Numbered from the stretch's first letter, positions 34,766-43,743 are shown. The stretch: 64,000 nt of DNA from Alphaproteobacteria bacterium (GCA_024742485.1 JANSYK010000001.1:868001-932000); one strand, 5' to 3'. The notes: generated from the sequence alone by a model not told the origin. Translations and numbers: made by a program.

Positions 34766-35763
34766 GGCTGTTTGAAACCGAAGGAGTCACAGGGAAGGTC
34801 GAGAAAATGTTTGAGCTCTGCGTCGAGCTTCATCAGCGTGATGGAAAATCCGGCCATTTCCTGCACCGTCAGATAGGTGCCGACATCCGAGCGGTGAACC
34901 GAGATGTTTCGATCAGCCAGGATCTGTCGAATGCGGCGGTTGACGATCAACATTTCCATCATTGTTGTCGCTCCCAGATTGTTGATCAACAACGCCACTT
35001 CATCACCGCCATGAAAGGGCAAATCCCTCAGCAGCGCATCTGCAAGTTGATCGGCAACATCATCAGCAGGCGCAAGCTTCTGTCGGGAAACACCAGCTTC
35101 ACCATGGGCACCCATGCCAACTTCGATTTCGTCCTCACCCAGTTCGAAGGTCAGCTTGCCCGTTTCGGGAATGGACCCGGGTGAGACCGCAACGCCTATC
35201 GAGCGGATGGCCGCTTCGGCTTTGCGCGCGACCCGTTCGACCTCGTCAATATCCGTGAGCTCCGTTGCTGCACCACCCACAATCTTGATCATGTACAGAT
35301 CGCCCGCAACACCGCGGCGGTCGTCCATTCGTTCCGGCGGCGCTGCGGCAACGTCATCACGCACGCGTATGGTGCGCACATCGATACCGTCATCCTCGAG
35401 CATCTCTGACGCGATATCGAAATTCATGTTGTCGCCAGCGTAATTTCCGTAGAGGAACACGATACCATTGCCACGATGCACCGCCTTGGCGGCTTCATAG
35501 ACAATCTCCGGTGAGGGAGCGGCAAAAACCTGACCACAGGCGGCTCCGTCAGCCATGTTCGCACCGACAAATCCGTGAAAAACGGGTTCATGTCCGCTGC
35601 CACCGCCAATCAGCAATGCAACCTTTCCGGCCGGCAGGTCGGTCCGGACGATTGCATCGACACCGTCGAGCTTCCGCACGCGGCCATCATTGGCCAGTAC
35701 CAGACCCTCGATCATTTCGCTGACAACATTTCTCGGGTCGTTCAGTATCTTCTTTGCGGCCAT
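34762..35763 (-). CDS. dhaK: Dihydroxyacetone kinase-type subunit K (substrate-binding)
   Basis: 333-residue substrate subunit: LIGGGSGHEPVFHGFVG, FLYGNYAGDNMNFD, and the covalent-hemiaminal histidine in GMGAHGE (His220) correspond to the DhaK active site. Substrates of this family are short ketoses (dihydroxyacetone, L- or D-erythrulose and related 2-keto polyols). Placement behind a GlpSTPQV-like importer and ahead of aldolase and SDR genes suggests phosphorylation of an imported or oxidised polyol. Confidence 0.92.
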   Translation of the reverse strand: MAAKKILNDPRNVVSEMIEGLVLANDGRVRKLDGVDAIVRTDLPAGKVALLIGGGSGHEPVFHGFVGANMADGAACGQVFAAPSPEIVYEAAKAVHRGNGIVFLYGNYAGDNMNFDIASEMLEDDGIDVRTIRVRDDVAAAPPERMDDRRGVAGDLYMIKIVGGAATELTDIDEVERVARKAEAAIRSIGVAVSPGSIPETGKLTFELGEDEIEVGMGAHGEAGVSRQKLAPADDVADQLADALLRDLPFHGGDEVALLINNLGATTMMEMLIVNRRIRQILADRNISVHRSDVGTYLTVQEMAGFSITLMKLDAELKHFLDLPCDSFGFKQP

Positions 35764-35805
35764 AATCTGCTTCTCCCAACTAATCGGTGCACAGGCTCCC
35801 GCCGA

Positions 35806-35985
35806 TCACTCCTGCGCTTTACCGGGCAAGTGATCGAGCACGATATAGATCACAATGCCAACGATCATCACAGGCAAGCCCCAACTGAAAGCATCCATCC
35901 ACAATGGCTGAATGAGCATGACGAAGCCCAGGAGGATGATGCCTGTCGCAACGCGATAGATGTTTTTCATCATCATGAGTTTCAC
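35806..35985 (-). CDS. 59-residue two-helix membrane protein of the polyol ABC operon
   Basis: Short gene not long enough for usual ORF cut-offs. GTG at 35985 overlaps the stop of the upstream ATPase (GTGA); three ATG codons at 35976-35968 are alternatives. It encodes two hydrophobic stretches, VATGIILLGFVMLIQPLW and WGLPVMIVGIVIYIVL, joined by a short loop, then a polar tail DHLPGKAQE. It sits between the ATPase pair and DhaK. GlpSTPQV-type operons also carry a small membrane protein (DUF2160) in the transporter block, so an accessory transporter role is plausible. I do not assign a family. Confidence 0.7.
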   Translation of the reverse strand: MKLMMMKNIYRVATGIILLGFVMLIQPLWMDAFSWGLPVMIVGIVIYIVLDHLPGKAQE

Positions 35986-37067
35986 GCTTGCCCCGTGTCA
36001 TTTTTGATGGTCTCACCAGTCTCGTAATCAAAGTGAAATGCCTGCTTTTCCGGCAGTGCAAACCAGCACTGATCCCCCTCGACGAGATCAAAATCGAGAG
36101 GCACAACTTTTCGCAAGCCATGACCGCCAAAGCGTATCTGCAGCGTGCGATCGACACCTCGAAAATCCGTGGCATAGATTTCAGCCTGCTGATACCCATC
36201 CAGTTTTTGCTTGGATATCTCAATATCCTCTGGCCACCAGCCAATCCGGATTCGACCGGGCGAAAATCCCGACGGGCAGGCAATAGTGAAATCATACCCA
36301 TCAATGGCCAATTGCGATCCGGAGACGGTGCCCTCGAACAGAGCCATGGCGGGACTGCCGATCAGCTTGCCCACCGAAACATGGTTGGGATGGGCAATCA
36401 GTTCATCAAGTGTTCCGATCTGTAGAATTCTCCCGCCCTCGATCAGAGCAATCCTGTCGGCAATGGCTGCCGCCCCATGATAATCGTGCGTCGCATAGAG
36501 AATGGTGGCGGATTTCTCACGCTGCAGGTTACCCAGTTCGGCCCGCAGGCTTTCACGCAGTTTGAGGTCAAGGGCACTCAGCGGTTCGTCCAACAGATAG
36601 ATCTGCGGATCGCGCACAAGCGCCCGTGCGATGGCAACACGCTGGCGTTCGCCACCACTTAGCTGATCGACATGGCGTTCAAGCAGGTGATCGATCTTCA
36701 GGTCCCCTGCCGCCTTGCGCACCCGCTCGTCAACCACACCATCATCCACACGGTAGGCCGGTGAGCGCAGTGGCATCGCAATATTGTCATAGGCGTTAAG
36801 CGTCGGCAGAAGATTGAAGCCCTCGAAGACAATCGCCACGTCTCGCAGACGGGGATCAGATCGGCTGACCTCCTGCCCGGCTATTTCAATTCGACCGGCC
36901 TGCTGGTCGGTCAATCCGGCAATAGACATCAATGTGGATGTCTTGCCAGCTCCGGTTGGACCAAGCAGTGCAAGCACTTCGCCCCTTTCGACATGCAGCG
37001 AAATGTCATCGAGCGCTTGCAACGCACCGTAGGATTTTGACAATCCTTCAACGTTCAGCACGGTCAT
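35982..37067 (-). CDS. Polyol-type ABC transporter ATPase (second NBD, canonical signature)
   Basis: 361-residue ATPase: Walker A GPTGAGKTST, signature LSGGERQRVAIARAL, Walker B IYLLDEPLSALD, H-loop ATHDYHGAAAIADR. A C-terminal TOBE/MalK-like region (RIRIGWWPEDIEISKQ) follows. The start overlaps the stop of the first ATPase (ATGA). The Q-loop segment reads VFEGFNLLPTLNAYDN, with Glu where Gln is usual. It is the catalytically conventional partner of the upstream ATPase in an obligate heterodimer. Confidence 0.92.
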   Translation of the reverse strand: MTVLNVEGLSKSYGALQALDDISLHVERGEVLALLGPTGAGKTSTLMSIAGLTDQQAGRIEIAGQEVSRSDPRLRDVAIVFEGFNLLPTLNAYDNIAMPLRSPAYRVDDGVVDERVRKAAGDLKIDHLLERHVDQLSGGERQRVAIARALVRDPQIYLLDEPLSALDLKLRESLRAELGNLQREKSATILYATHDYHGAAAIADRIALIEGGRILQIGTLDELIAHPNHVSVGKLIGSPAMALFEGTVSGSQLAIDGYDFTIACPSGFSPGRIRIGWWPEDIEISKQKLDGYQQAEIYATDFRGVDRTLQIRFGGHGLRKVVPLDFDLVEGDQCWFALPEKQAFHFDYETGETIKNDTGQA

Positions 37068-38149
37068 GATCGGTCCTCCCCGCGCAAACGCTCGCCCTTC
37101 AGGTCAAACACATGCAAATGCTCAACATCGAGCCGCGCGATGATTTCTCCAGTTCCCTGGGCAACCCTCGATTGCGACATGCCCTTGATGGTCGTATCGC
37201 CAAGCTGAAAGTCGAACCAATGCTCGCGTCCAACGGAATTGACCTGGCTTGGCGTGGTGCGAACACATCCGAATTCCGCTTCCCGATCGATGGTAGCGAC
37301 ATGTTGTGGTCGTATCCCCAGAAGCACCTCTTGGTCGCCCATAAGCTGCATCACATTGTCAGGTAACGCGATCGTCGCTGCCCCTTCGGCCAGTGCGGCC
37401 TTTTCACCTTTGCGTCGCGCCCTGACAAAATTCATGGCTGGTGATCCGATGAAAAACCCGGAGAACTGGTTTGTGGGATCATTGAACAATTCGGCAGGTG
37501 CACCGACCTGCACGATCTTTCCCTCATTCATCAAGACGATGCGATCAGCCAATGACATCGCTTCCCGCTGGTCATGGGTCACGTAGATCGACGTCACACC
37601 AAGCTCCTTCTGCAAATGGCGCAACTCCCAGCGCATTTCCTCTCTGAACTGCTCGTCGATCGCGGAAAGCGGCTCGTCAAGAAGCAGAACATTGGGATCA
37701 CGCACGACCGAGCGAGCGAGGGCAGCTTTTTGCCGCGCGCCAGGTGGCAGTCTTCCCGGGCGAAGGTCGAGAATCTCGGCGAGATCGAAGATGCGAGAAA
37801 CCCATTGAATTTTTTCTTCGATGACCGCCTTCGGCAGGCGCCGTGCCTTGAGCGGAAAGGCAATATTCTGACGCACGGTCAAATGCGGATAGAGCGATAT
37901 GAACTGAAACACCATCGCGACGTTGCGGTTCATCGAATCGAGCTGGGTGACCGTCTTGCCGTCAAAGAGGATTTCACCTGACGTCGGGGATTCCAGACCG
38001 GCCACGCATCTCAGCGTGGTGGTCTTGCCGCATCCGGATGGGCCGAGAAAGACAACGAATTCGCCATCTTCAACATCCAGATTGACACCGTCAACCGCGA
38101 TGACATCGCCAAAATGGACCCTCAGATCGCGGATTTCGACACGGGCCAT
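37064..38149 (-). CDS. Polyol-type ABC transporter ATPase (first NBD, degenerate signature)
   Basis: 361-residue MalK/UgpC-like ATPase from ATG 38149, 2 nt after the permease stop; upstream Met codons would overlap the permease. Walker A is GPSGCGKTTT and Walker B VLLLDEPLSAID, with H-loop YVTHDQREAMSLADR and TOBE-type C-terminus. The signature motif, normally LSGGQ, reads LPPGARQKAALARS, so the conserved Ser is lost. With the second ATPase this suggests one functional and one altered ATP site. Confidence 0.92.
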   Translation of the reverse strand: MARVEIRDLRVHFGDVIAVDGVNLDVEDGEFVVFLGPSGCGKTTTLRCVAGLESPTSGEILFDGKTVTQLDSMNRNVAMVFQFISLYPHLTVRQNIAFPLKARRLPKAVIEEKIQWVSRIFDLAEILDLRPGRLPPGARQKAALARSVVRDPNVLLLDEPLSAIDEQFREEMRWELRHLQKELGVTSIYVTHDQREAMSLADRIVLMNEGKIVQVGAPAELFNDPTNQFSGFFIGSPAMNFVRARRKGEKAALAEGAATIALPDNVMQLMGDQEVLLGIRPQHVATIDREAEFGCVRTTPSQVNSVGREHWFDFQLGDTTIKGMSQSRVAQGTGEIIARLDVEHLHVFDLKGERLRGEDRS

Positions 38150-38150
38150 C

Positions 38151-39053
38151 CTATTGTTCCTTCCCGACATTGTTGAGATAGCGAACAAACACCATGGAAA
38201 GGCCAACGATGATGATCAACAGGATCACCGCGAGTGCCGATGCCTGGCCAGTGTAGAAATACTTGAATGCGATCTTTCCGACTTCAAAAGACACCGTCAT
38301 CGTCTCTGCGCCGGGCCCGCCACCCGTGAGCGCGAAAAACAGATCATATTGCTTGAAGGCGTCGATCAGCCTCAGCAATAACGCAATCAACAGGATGGGC
38401 ATCGACAGGGGCAGCGTGATGCGGAAAAACCGATAGGCTGCGGAAACACCATCGATACTCGCAGCCTCATGCAGATTTTTCGGAATACCGCGGAAAGCAG
38501 CGGTTGCCAGCAAGATGACAAAGGGCGTCCACATCCATGCATCGGCAATGACAACCGCAATGATGGCGTTGTCAGCTACGCCAAGCCAATCAAGCTTGGT
38601 GCCGCCGAACGCCGCAATAATGACATTCACGATACCCCACTCGGAATTGAACATGTAGCGCCAGAGGAAGCCCACCACGATCGGGCAGAGCATCATAGGA
38701 AGCATGAAAAGCGTGAAGATGAAATCCCGGGCTCGAAAGTCTCTCTGGAGGTAGTAGGCAACTGTTATGCCGAGTATGAACTGGACGGTAACGGTCAGGA
38801 ACACAAACTTGCCGGTGAATATGAAGCGTTGCCACAAATCCGGATCGGTCAGCAACAGTTCGTAATTGAGCAGACCCATGTCCCGCGCCGGCACCAGAGG
38901 GCGCAACACGGAAAACGACAACGAACTGTAGTAAAGCAGCGAAATGAACGGATAGGCGACCATCAGCAACAGCACACCCAATGTCGGCATGATGAAAATG
39001 CCGCAAAGGACGCGGTCGGACAATTCACGGGGCATCTGGGGTGTATTCGACAT
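38151..39053 (-). CDS. Sugar/polyol ABC transporter permease (MalF-like)
   Basis: Inner-membrane subunit of 300 residues with six transmembrane segments. The EAA loop is AAFRGIPKNLHEAASIDGVSAAYRFFRITLPLSMPI. ATG 39053 starts one base after the stop of the partner permease and gives a normal N-terminus; the frame upstream only shadows that gene. FALTGGGPGAETMTVSFEVGKIAFKYF is typical of the family. Confidence 0.92.
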   Translation of the reverse strand: MSNTPQMPRELSDRVLCGIFIMPTLGVLLLMVAYPFISLLYYSSLSFSVLRPLVPARDMGLLNYELLLTDPDLWQRFIFTGKFVFLTVTVQFILGITVAYYLQRDFRARDFIFTLFMLPMMLCPIVVGFLWRYMFNSEWGIVNVIIAAFGGTKLDWLGVADNAIIAVVIADAWMWTPFVILLATAAFRGIPKNLHEAASIDGVSAAYRFFRITLPLSMPILLIALLLRLIDAFKQYDLFFALTGGGPGAETMTVSFEVGKIAFKYFYTGQASALAVILLIIIVGLSMVFVRYLNNVGKEQ

Positions 39054-39054
39054 G

Positions 39055-39918
39055 TTAATGGCCCGCTTTGCCCAACACGCCAAAGGTCATTCCCATCAGG
39101 ATGTGCCGGCGTATGAGATAAAAGAAAATGGCGACAGGAACGATAAGCACAACCCCGGCCGCGCAGATTTGCGTCCACTCAATTCCCGTTGACCCCATGG
39201 CAGACGACAAGCGCACTGGAAGCGTTTTTGCCTTGGTGGTGGAGAGGATCGAGGAGAACGCGAATTCGTTCCAGGCAAAGATAAAGCAGAAGCCGGCCGT
39301 GGCAGCGATGCCACCTCGTACCATCGGCAACACGAATTTTCGAAACGCATAGAAGCGCGAATATCCGTTGACCTTCGCAATGCTCTCCACTGCCGTGGGC
39401 ACACCGTCGAAAAATCCCTTCATGATCCATGTGGCAAGGCCAAGATTGATGAAGGTGGTAACAATGATCAGTCCAGACACTGTGTCGGACAGACCCATTT
39501 TCGCGAACATGACGTGGTAGAAAACAAGCACCGCAGTGGGCGGAATCATGCGGGTCGACAATGCGAAGAACATGAAGTCATCCCGCCCGACAAACCGAAA
39601 CCGCGAACACGCATAGCCAGCCAGTGTTCCCAGAATTGTTGCAAGCGCGGTGCCGGCAATCGAAACGATAATGGAGTTGTAAAGCGACTGTACCAGTCCA
39701 ATCGCTGCCGCAGAATCCTTCGCGGCGCCGATGCCGAATACCGCCTCGTAACCTGACAGGTCCGGCGTAAAGAACAGTTTGGGCGGTAAGGTAAACAGAT
39801 CCTGCCGGCTTTTCAGCGAAGACAGCACCAGCCAGAAAATCGGGCCTAGGCTGTAAATCATGTAGATTCCCAGGACGATGGCGGGAATTAGAAAAGGTGA
39901 GTTCCGTTTGAGAATCAC
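39055..39918 (-). CDS. Sugar/polyol ABC transporter permease (MalG-like)
   Basis: Inner-membrane subunit of 287 residues, six transmembrane segments, EAA loop FFDGVPTAVESIAKVNGYSRFYAFRKFVLPMVRGGI (central Glu present). It has the MalG-type ending RRHILMGMTFGVLGKAGH. Unusually for this superfamily, the MalG-like gene precedes the MalF-like gene. It follows the binding-protein gene by 143 bp containing a strong hairpin. Confidence 0.92.
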   Translation of the reverse strand: MILKRNSPFLIPAIVLGIYMIYSLGPIFWLVLSSLKSRQDLFTLPPKLFFTPDLSGYEAVFGIGAAKDSAAAIGLVQSLYNSIIVSIAGTALATILGTLAGYACSRFRFVGRDDFMFFALSTRMIPPTAVLVFYHVMFAKMGLSDTVSGLIIVTTFINLGLATWIMKGFFDGVPTAVESIAKVNGYSRFYAFRKFVLPMVRGGIAATAGFCFIFAWNEFAFSSILSTTKAKTLPVRLSSAMGSTGIEWTQICAAGVVLIVPVAIFFYLIRRHILMGMTFGVLGKAGH

Positions 39919-39992
39919 TGGATCTTGTTCCGCTGGTTGCGTTGCGTCACGCGAGCTGGATCAACCCGCCCTTGATCGGATGGTTTGAGAGA

Positions 39993-40025
39993 CCGGGGCG
40001 GTAGTCCGCTGGACGTCCGCCCCGG
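39993..40025 (-). promoter_or_regulatory. Strong intercistronic hairpin after the binding-protein gene
   Basis: CCGGGGCGG and CCGCCCCGG pair perfectly (9 bp). Inside, GTCC-GCT-GGAC adds four more pairs after a 2x2 internal loop. It lies just downstream of the binding-protein stop and has no U-tract, which suits 3'-end protection of the binding-protein message rather than termination. Confidence 0.65.
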
Positions 40026-40061
40026 CTCGGTCACTGGTCTTGGGTTCCCAATGGCGCCGTG

Positions 40062-41483
40062 TCAGTCGAATGCCAGGGGAACGACCTTGTCCATTCCAAC
40101 CGGATCGATCATCTGGTCAGGCACCTCCGGCGAATTGTCCGAGCGTTTGATCTCGTAGCCGGCTGCCATCAGGGTTCGCTCATGCTTTTGAGCGGCGTCC
40201 TGAAGAGCCTGTTTCACCGTTTTCTTCCCCGAAACCGCATTGGAGATTTCCTCCTGCAATTGATCAAGAAGAATGGCGTATTCAGGCAGGTGCCAATAGT
40301 CATTGGTGTATTGCAGCGCCTGGGCAAATTGCTTGTTATAGGAATTCAGACCCTGCCATTCCGGACTTTCCAGGACTTCCTTCAGGCCTGTCTGGCACAC
40401 CGCGGCATAGCGTTTCTGCTGGGCCGGTTGAAAGTACCATTCCATGAATTTGGTGAGTTCATCAATTTTCTTCGAATAGGTGTTGATGCCCATACCCTGA
40501 CCGCCAACGCTGAATTGGCGACGGAACTTGCCGTCTCTTCCAATGGCGCCAGGCAGATTTCCGAAGCCCGTCTTGTCAGCGAACTTGTTGACGCTTGGGT
40601 CCGAATTGGAGCCGTTGAAATAGTACCATTGCATGGCCATGGCGAGTTTGCCTTGCTGGAATGCAGCATTGACTTCGTCCCAGCCCCAGTTTCCCGATCC
40701 TTTCGGACCATAGTCGAACATGTCCACATAGAACTGGACGCCATCAATCGAAGCCGGCGAATCCAGGTAACCCTTCACTTCATAAGTCTCAGGATTGTAG
40801 AGCTCACCACCAAAGGACCACATGAAACTGTTGGAAGCAGTGGTTGCAAAATCATAGTCACGGCCACCCATCTGGCCCCAGCCATATAGCCCTTCATCCG
40901 GCCGAGTGAAAAACTCGGCAATATCGCGGGCGTCCTGATAGGTCTGCGGAGGCGCCAGTTCCTTCCCATATTTCGCTTTGAACGCCGCCTTCTCTTCGGG
41001 ATCCTCAAACAGATCCTTTCGATACATGAAACCATAGGCATCCTGGTTGACGGGAAGCCCCCAGAATTTTCCGGACCCGTCGGGGTATTCTCCATATCGG
41101 GCCAGCGATGCGGGCTTGAAGAGGTCCTTGTTCAAAATGTCAGAGCTGGAGAAGATGTCATTGACCGAGTGAGCGTGACCACCACCGGCGAACTCCGCGG
41201 TCGACTGACTGTCCCACATGGCAAAATCGAAGCCATCCCCCTGGATTGCAAATTCTGCAGCAATCTTGCCGTGCCACTCAGGTCCGTATGGCACAAGGGC
41301 CGGAACAATCTTCACACTCTTGTCCGGATAATCCTTGGCAATGTCGACAATCGCGTCGGCACAGGTTCCTGCATGCCACACAAATGTCAGTTCGGTTTCG
41401 GCCTTTGCCGCGCCGGTCATCATCAACACGGACGACGCCAGCATTGTTGTCGCCGCTAAATGTGAGCGAATACCCATTTTCAT
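40062..41483 (-). CDS. Polyol/sugar ABC transporter substrate-binding protein
   Basis: Periplasmic binding protein of family 1 (MalE/UgpB type), 473 residues. ATG 41483 follows a near-perfect GGGAGGAGG site by 4 nt and is followed by a signal peptide (HLAATTMLASSVLMMTGAAKA). The mature protein begins ETELTFVWHAGTCADAIVDIAKDYP. Later motifs include WGLPVNQDAYGFMYRKDLFEDP and GRDYDFATTASNSFMWSFGGELY. First gene of the minus-strand operon; it should set the specificity of the whole catabolic cluster. Confidence 0.9.
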   Translation of the reverse strand: MKMGIRSHLAATTMLASSVLMMTGAAKAETELTFVWHAGTCADAIVDIAKDYPDKSVKIVPALVPYGPEWHGKIAAEFAIQGDGFDFAMWDSQSTAEFAGGGHAHSVNDIFSSSDILNKDLFKPASLARYGEYPDGSGKFWGLPVNQDAYGFMYRKDLFEDPEEKAAFKAKYGKELAPPQTYQDARDIAEFFTRPDEGLYGWGQMGGRDYDFATTASNSFMWSFGGELYNPETYEVKGYLDSPASIDGVQFYVDMFDYGPKGSGNWGWDEVNAAFQQGKLAMAMQWYYFNGSNSDPSVNKFADKTGFGNLPGAIGRDGKFRRQFSVGGQGMGINTYSKKIDELTKFMEWYFQPAQQKRYAAVCQTGLKEVLESPEWQGLNSYNKQFAQALQYTNDYWHLPEYAILLDQLQEEISNAVSGKKTVKQALQDAAQKHERTLMAAGYEIKRSDNSPEVPDQMIDPVGMDKVVPLAFD

Positions 41484-41653
41484 AGAACCTCCTCCCAATC
41501 TGTTTTCCAAATTTCGCTGGGAAAACTGCCCAGCCTCCACATCAGGACGCTAATCAGGTTTGAAAAAAATATCAATATAAAAGTTATTTTTCACAAAATT
41601 TATGTTGAAATGTGCGTTGAGACGTATAGCCTACCCAGTGAAAAATCCGCAAT

Positions 41654-41674
41654 TATTCGCAAAATACGCGAATA
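41654..41674. promoter_or_regulatory. Inverted repeat in divergent control region
   Basis: TATTCGC and GCGAATA form a perfect 7-bp dyad around a 7-bp spacer. Possible operator for the adjacent DeoR protein or another regulator; assignment is by location only. Confidence 0.4.
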
Positions 41675-41751
41675 TCGTACCGATTTTCATCAAATTTGGC
41701 GATTTCGAAAATGTTAGCTGAGAGAGAAATTTAACAATTTTGAACAATATT

Positions 41752-41775
41752 TGTTATCATTTTGATATGATAACA
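41752..41775. promoter_or_regulatory. Perfect 9-bp inverted repeat, candidate DeoR operator
   Basis: TGTTATCAT, spacer TTTGAT, ATGATAACA: a perfect dyad 37-60 bp before the DeoR-family start. It is a likely autoregulatory and shared operator for the divergent operons. Confidence 0.55.
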
Positions 41776-41811
41776 TTTTTGACACCGGGCGCTGAAAAAT
41801 GATGTAGTTGG

Positions 41812-42627
41812 ATGGTGGACACGGGATGGCGGAACAGCATGCAGAATTCGCGAAACAACAAGGCGTATTCGAAATCAGAGCGCAGACAGGCGGAAATCCT
41901 GCGTGGCCTGATGGACAATGGCGATACCCAGATAAAGGAGCTGGCCGCACGTTACGGCGTCAGCCTCATGACCATTCATCGCGACCTGACGACGTTGCAG
42001 GACCAAGGCCTGATACGTCGCATCCGTGGAACGGTATCTGCCGAAAAGTCACTCGTCTTCGAGTCCAGCTATCTGTTCCGATCTCGCCAGCATGTCGAAG
42101 AAAAACAACGGCTGGCGAAGGCCGCGATCGAACATATCGAGCCGGGGAACGCAATCATCTGGGACGACAGTTCGACGACATACCAGGTGTGCGATTACAT
42201 CGACACGGTAACTCCGGTAACCGTCATCACCAATGCCCTTCCCGTGATCAATCGACTGCACAACACACCGGATATCGAGCTGATTGCTGTGGGAGGCAAA
42301 TACAACCGAAGCTATGGCGGCTTCTTTGGTCTCGCCACAGAGAACGCGTTCCGATCGGTTCATGTGGATGTCGCCCTGCTGTCGACCACCACGATTCAGG
42401 GTCTTTCGATGTACACTCAGGACGAGCAGGTGGTTCGGGCCAAACGGGCCATGATCGATATCGCGACCAAAAAAATACTGCTGGTGGATTCCAGCAAATT
42501 CCACTTCACCGCGCTCAACTATGTCGCCGATCTGACAGTGTTCGATACCGTTTTGCTTCCAAGAGAGACGGAAAAGGAACTGACCGACCGCATGATCAAC
42601 GGCGGCGTCTCGGTACAGCTGGTCTGA
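41812..42627 (+). CDS. DeoR-family transcriptional repressor
   Basis: 271-residue sugar-metabolism repressor. The N-terminal winged HTH is ERRQAEILRGLMDNGDTQIKELAARYGVSLMTIHRDLTTLQDQGLIRRIRG. The C-terminal phospho-sugar sensing (DeoRC) domain has AIIWDDSSTTYQVCDYI, VITNALPVIN, and VGGKYNRSYGGFFGLAT. ATG 41812 or 41839 (better ribosome site, GGGATGGCGG) may be the start. Divergent from the polyol ABC/kinase operon and co-directional with the second aldolase, so it probably controls both sides in response to a phosphorylated intermediate. Confidence 0.9.
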   Translation: MVDTGWRNSMQNSRNNKAYSKSERRQAEILRGLMDNGDTQIKELAARYGVSLMTIHRDLTTLQDQGLIRRIRGTVSAEKSLVFESSYLFRSRQHVEEKQRLAKAAIEHIEPGNAIIWDDSSTTYQVCDYIDTVTPVTVITNALPVINRLHNTPDIELIAVGGKYNRSYGGFFGLATENAFRSVHVDVALLSTTTIQGLSMYTQDEQVVRAKRAMIDIATKKILLVDSSKFHFTALNYVADLTVFDTVLLPRETEKELTDRMINGGVSVQLV

Positions 42628-42661
42628 AGCACAAAACACCGCCAACTCAAGGAGACGCCTG

Positions 42662-43447
42662 ATGTCAGAAATCGGCAAGGCGCGCCGACTCGCGCATATG
42701 TTCAATCCAAAATCGAACAGAATGTTCTGCCTGCCCATGGATCATGGCATGCAGGTCGGGCCGCTCGATGGTATTCGAGACCCGGGCCCCCTGCTCGACC
42801 TGGCGGTCGATGCCGGTGTCGATTCCGTGATTGTCACGCCCGGAATCCTGGCTCGCTATTATCATCGCTTCTCTGGAGGTCCTTCGGTCATCCTGCGCAT
42901 TGACCAGTCAACAAACTGGCGCTTCGAAACGAAAACCGGCTACCCCGATGCACATATTCGCCTGGTGGCAACTGCCGAGGAGGCAGTGCAAATGGGATGC
43001 GAGGCGGTCATCACCTATCTGTTCACTTGCAACAACCGGCCGGATGAAGAATCGAGGTCCTTCGAGATCAATGGCCGTGTGGCTACCGAATGCCGCAAAT
43101 GGGGTCTTGTTCACGTTATCGAAGCCATGGCAGCAAAGGGCGGTTTCGTTGATGCTGAAGATCCCGATGTCGTCGCCATGAATTGCCGTATTGCAGGTGA
43201 ACTGGGAGCCGATATCATCAAGACTGACTGGTGCGCACCCGAGCGGTTCAAGGACATTGCGAAACAATCACTTGCACCCGTGGCGGCTGCCGGGGGGCCT
43301 GCCCTGCCTTCACTCGACGCAACCACAGAATTTGCCAGAACAGCCATCGAGGCTGGATCGGCTGGTCTGATCTTCGGACGGAATGTATTTCTCCAGGACG
43401 ACATCGGTGCGGCAATGAAGACACTTGGTGAAATTATCCACGGCTGA
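42662..43447 (+). CDS. Class I aldolase of the DeoC/LacD/FbaB family
   Basis: 261-residue Schiff-base aldolase; MFCLPMDHGMQVGP near the N-terminus and Lys187 in GADIIKTDWC match the catalytic positions of LsrF-type enzymes. VAAAGGPALPSLDATTEF and GSAGLIFGRNVFL bind phosphate. GGAGACG precedes ATG 42662. It is a distant paralogue of the LsrF-like gene in the divergent operon, so the cluster has two class I aldolases. It probably cleaves the phospho-ketose made by DhaKL, or its isomer (inference). Confidence 0.88.
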   Translation: MSEIGKARRLAHMFNPKSNRMFCLPMDHGMQVGPLDGIRDPGPLLDLAVDAGVDSVIVTPGILARYYHRFSGGPSVILRIDQSTNWRFETKTGYPDAHIRLVATAEEAVQMGCEAVITYLFTCNNRPDEESRSFEINGRVATECRKWGLVHVIEAMAAKGGFVDAEDPDVVAMNCRIAGELGADIIKTDWCAPERFKDIAKQSLAPVAAAGGPALPSLDATTEFARTAIEAGSAGLIFGRNVFLQDDIGAAMKTLGEIIHG

Positions 43448-43743
43448 TGCAGTTTTCGGGCACGGATTTGTGTTCTGCTCCGGAATCCTTGCTGACGCGC
43501 ATGGGTCCTGACTGTTGGGCCGTGCCCCCACTCGAAGCGGCGACTGGACCTCGGCAGAAGCCAGACTCGGAGGTGTGAAATGGCCTCGCGCTGTTTCAAA
43601 GTTGTTTCCAGCCACTGGAACAGCTTGCACAACCCCGCACGGCGAGCCAATGTGAAGAACGGGCGGATTTCATGACGTTTGTCAGCACTGCTGACCAGAC
43701 AGATTTTCCGATCGCACCGTCATGATCATGTGGGGGCCGCAAA

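Larger units (their letters stand above)
41484..41811. other. AT-rich divergent control region of the polyol cluster
   Basis: 328 bp between the binding-protein gene (minus) and the DeoR regulator (plus), clearly richer in A and T than its surroundings. It contains two inverted repeats listed separately and no gene. Confidence 0.6.
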
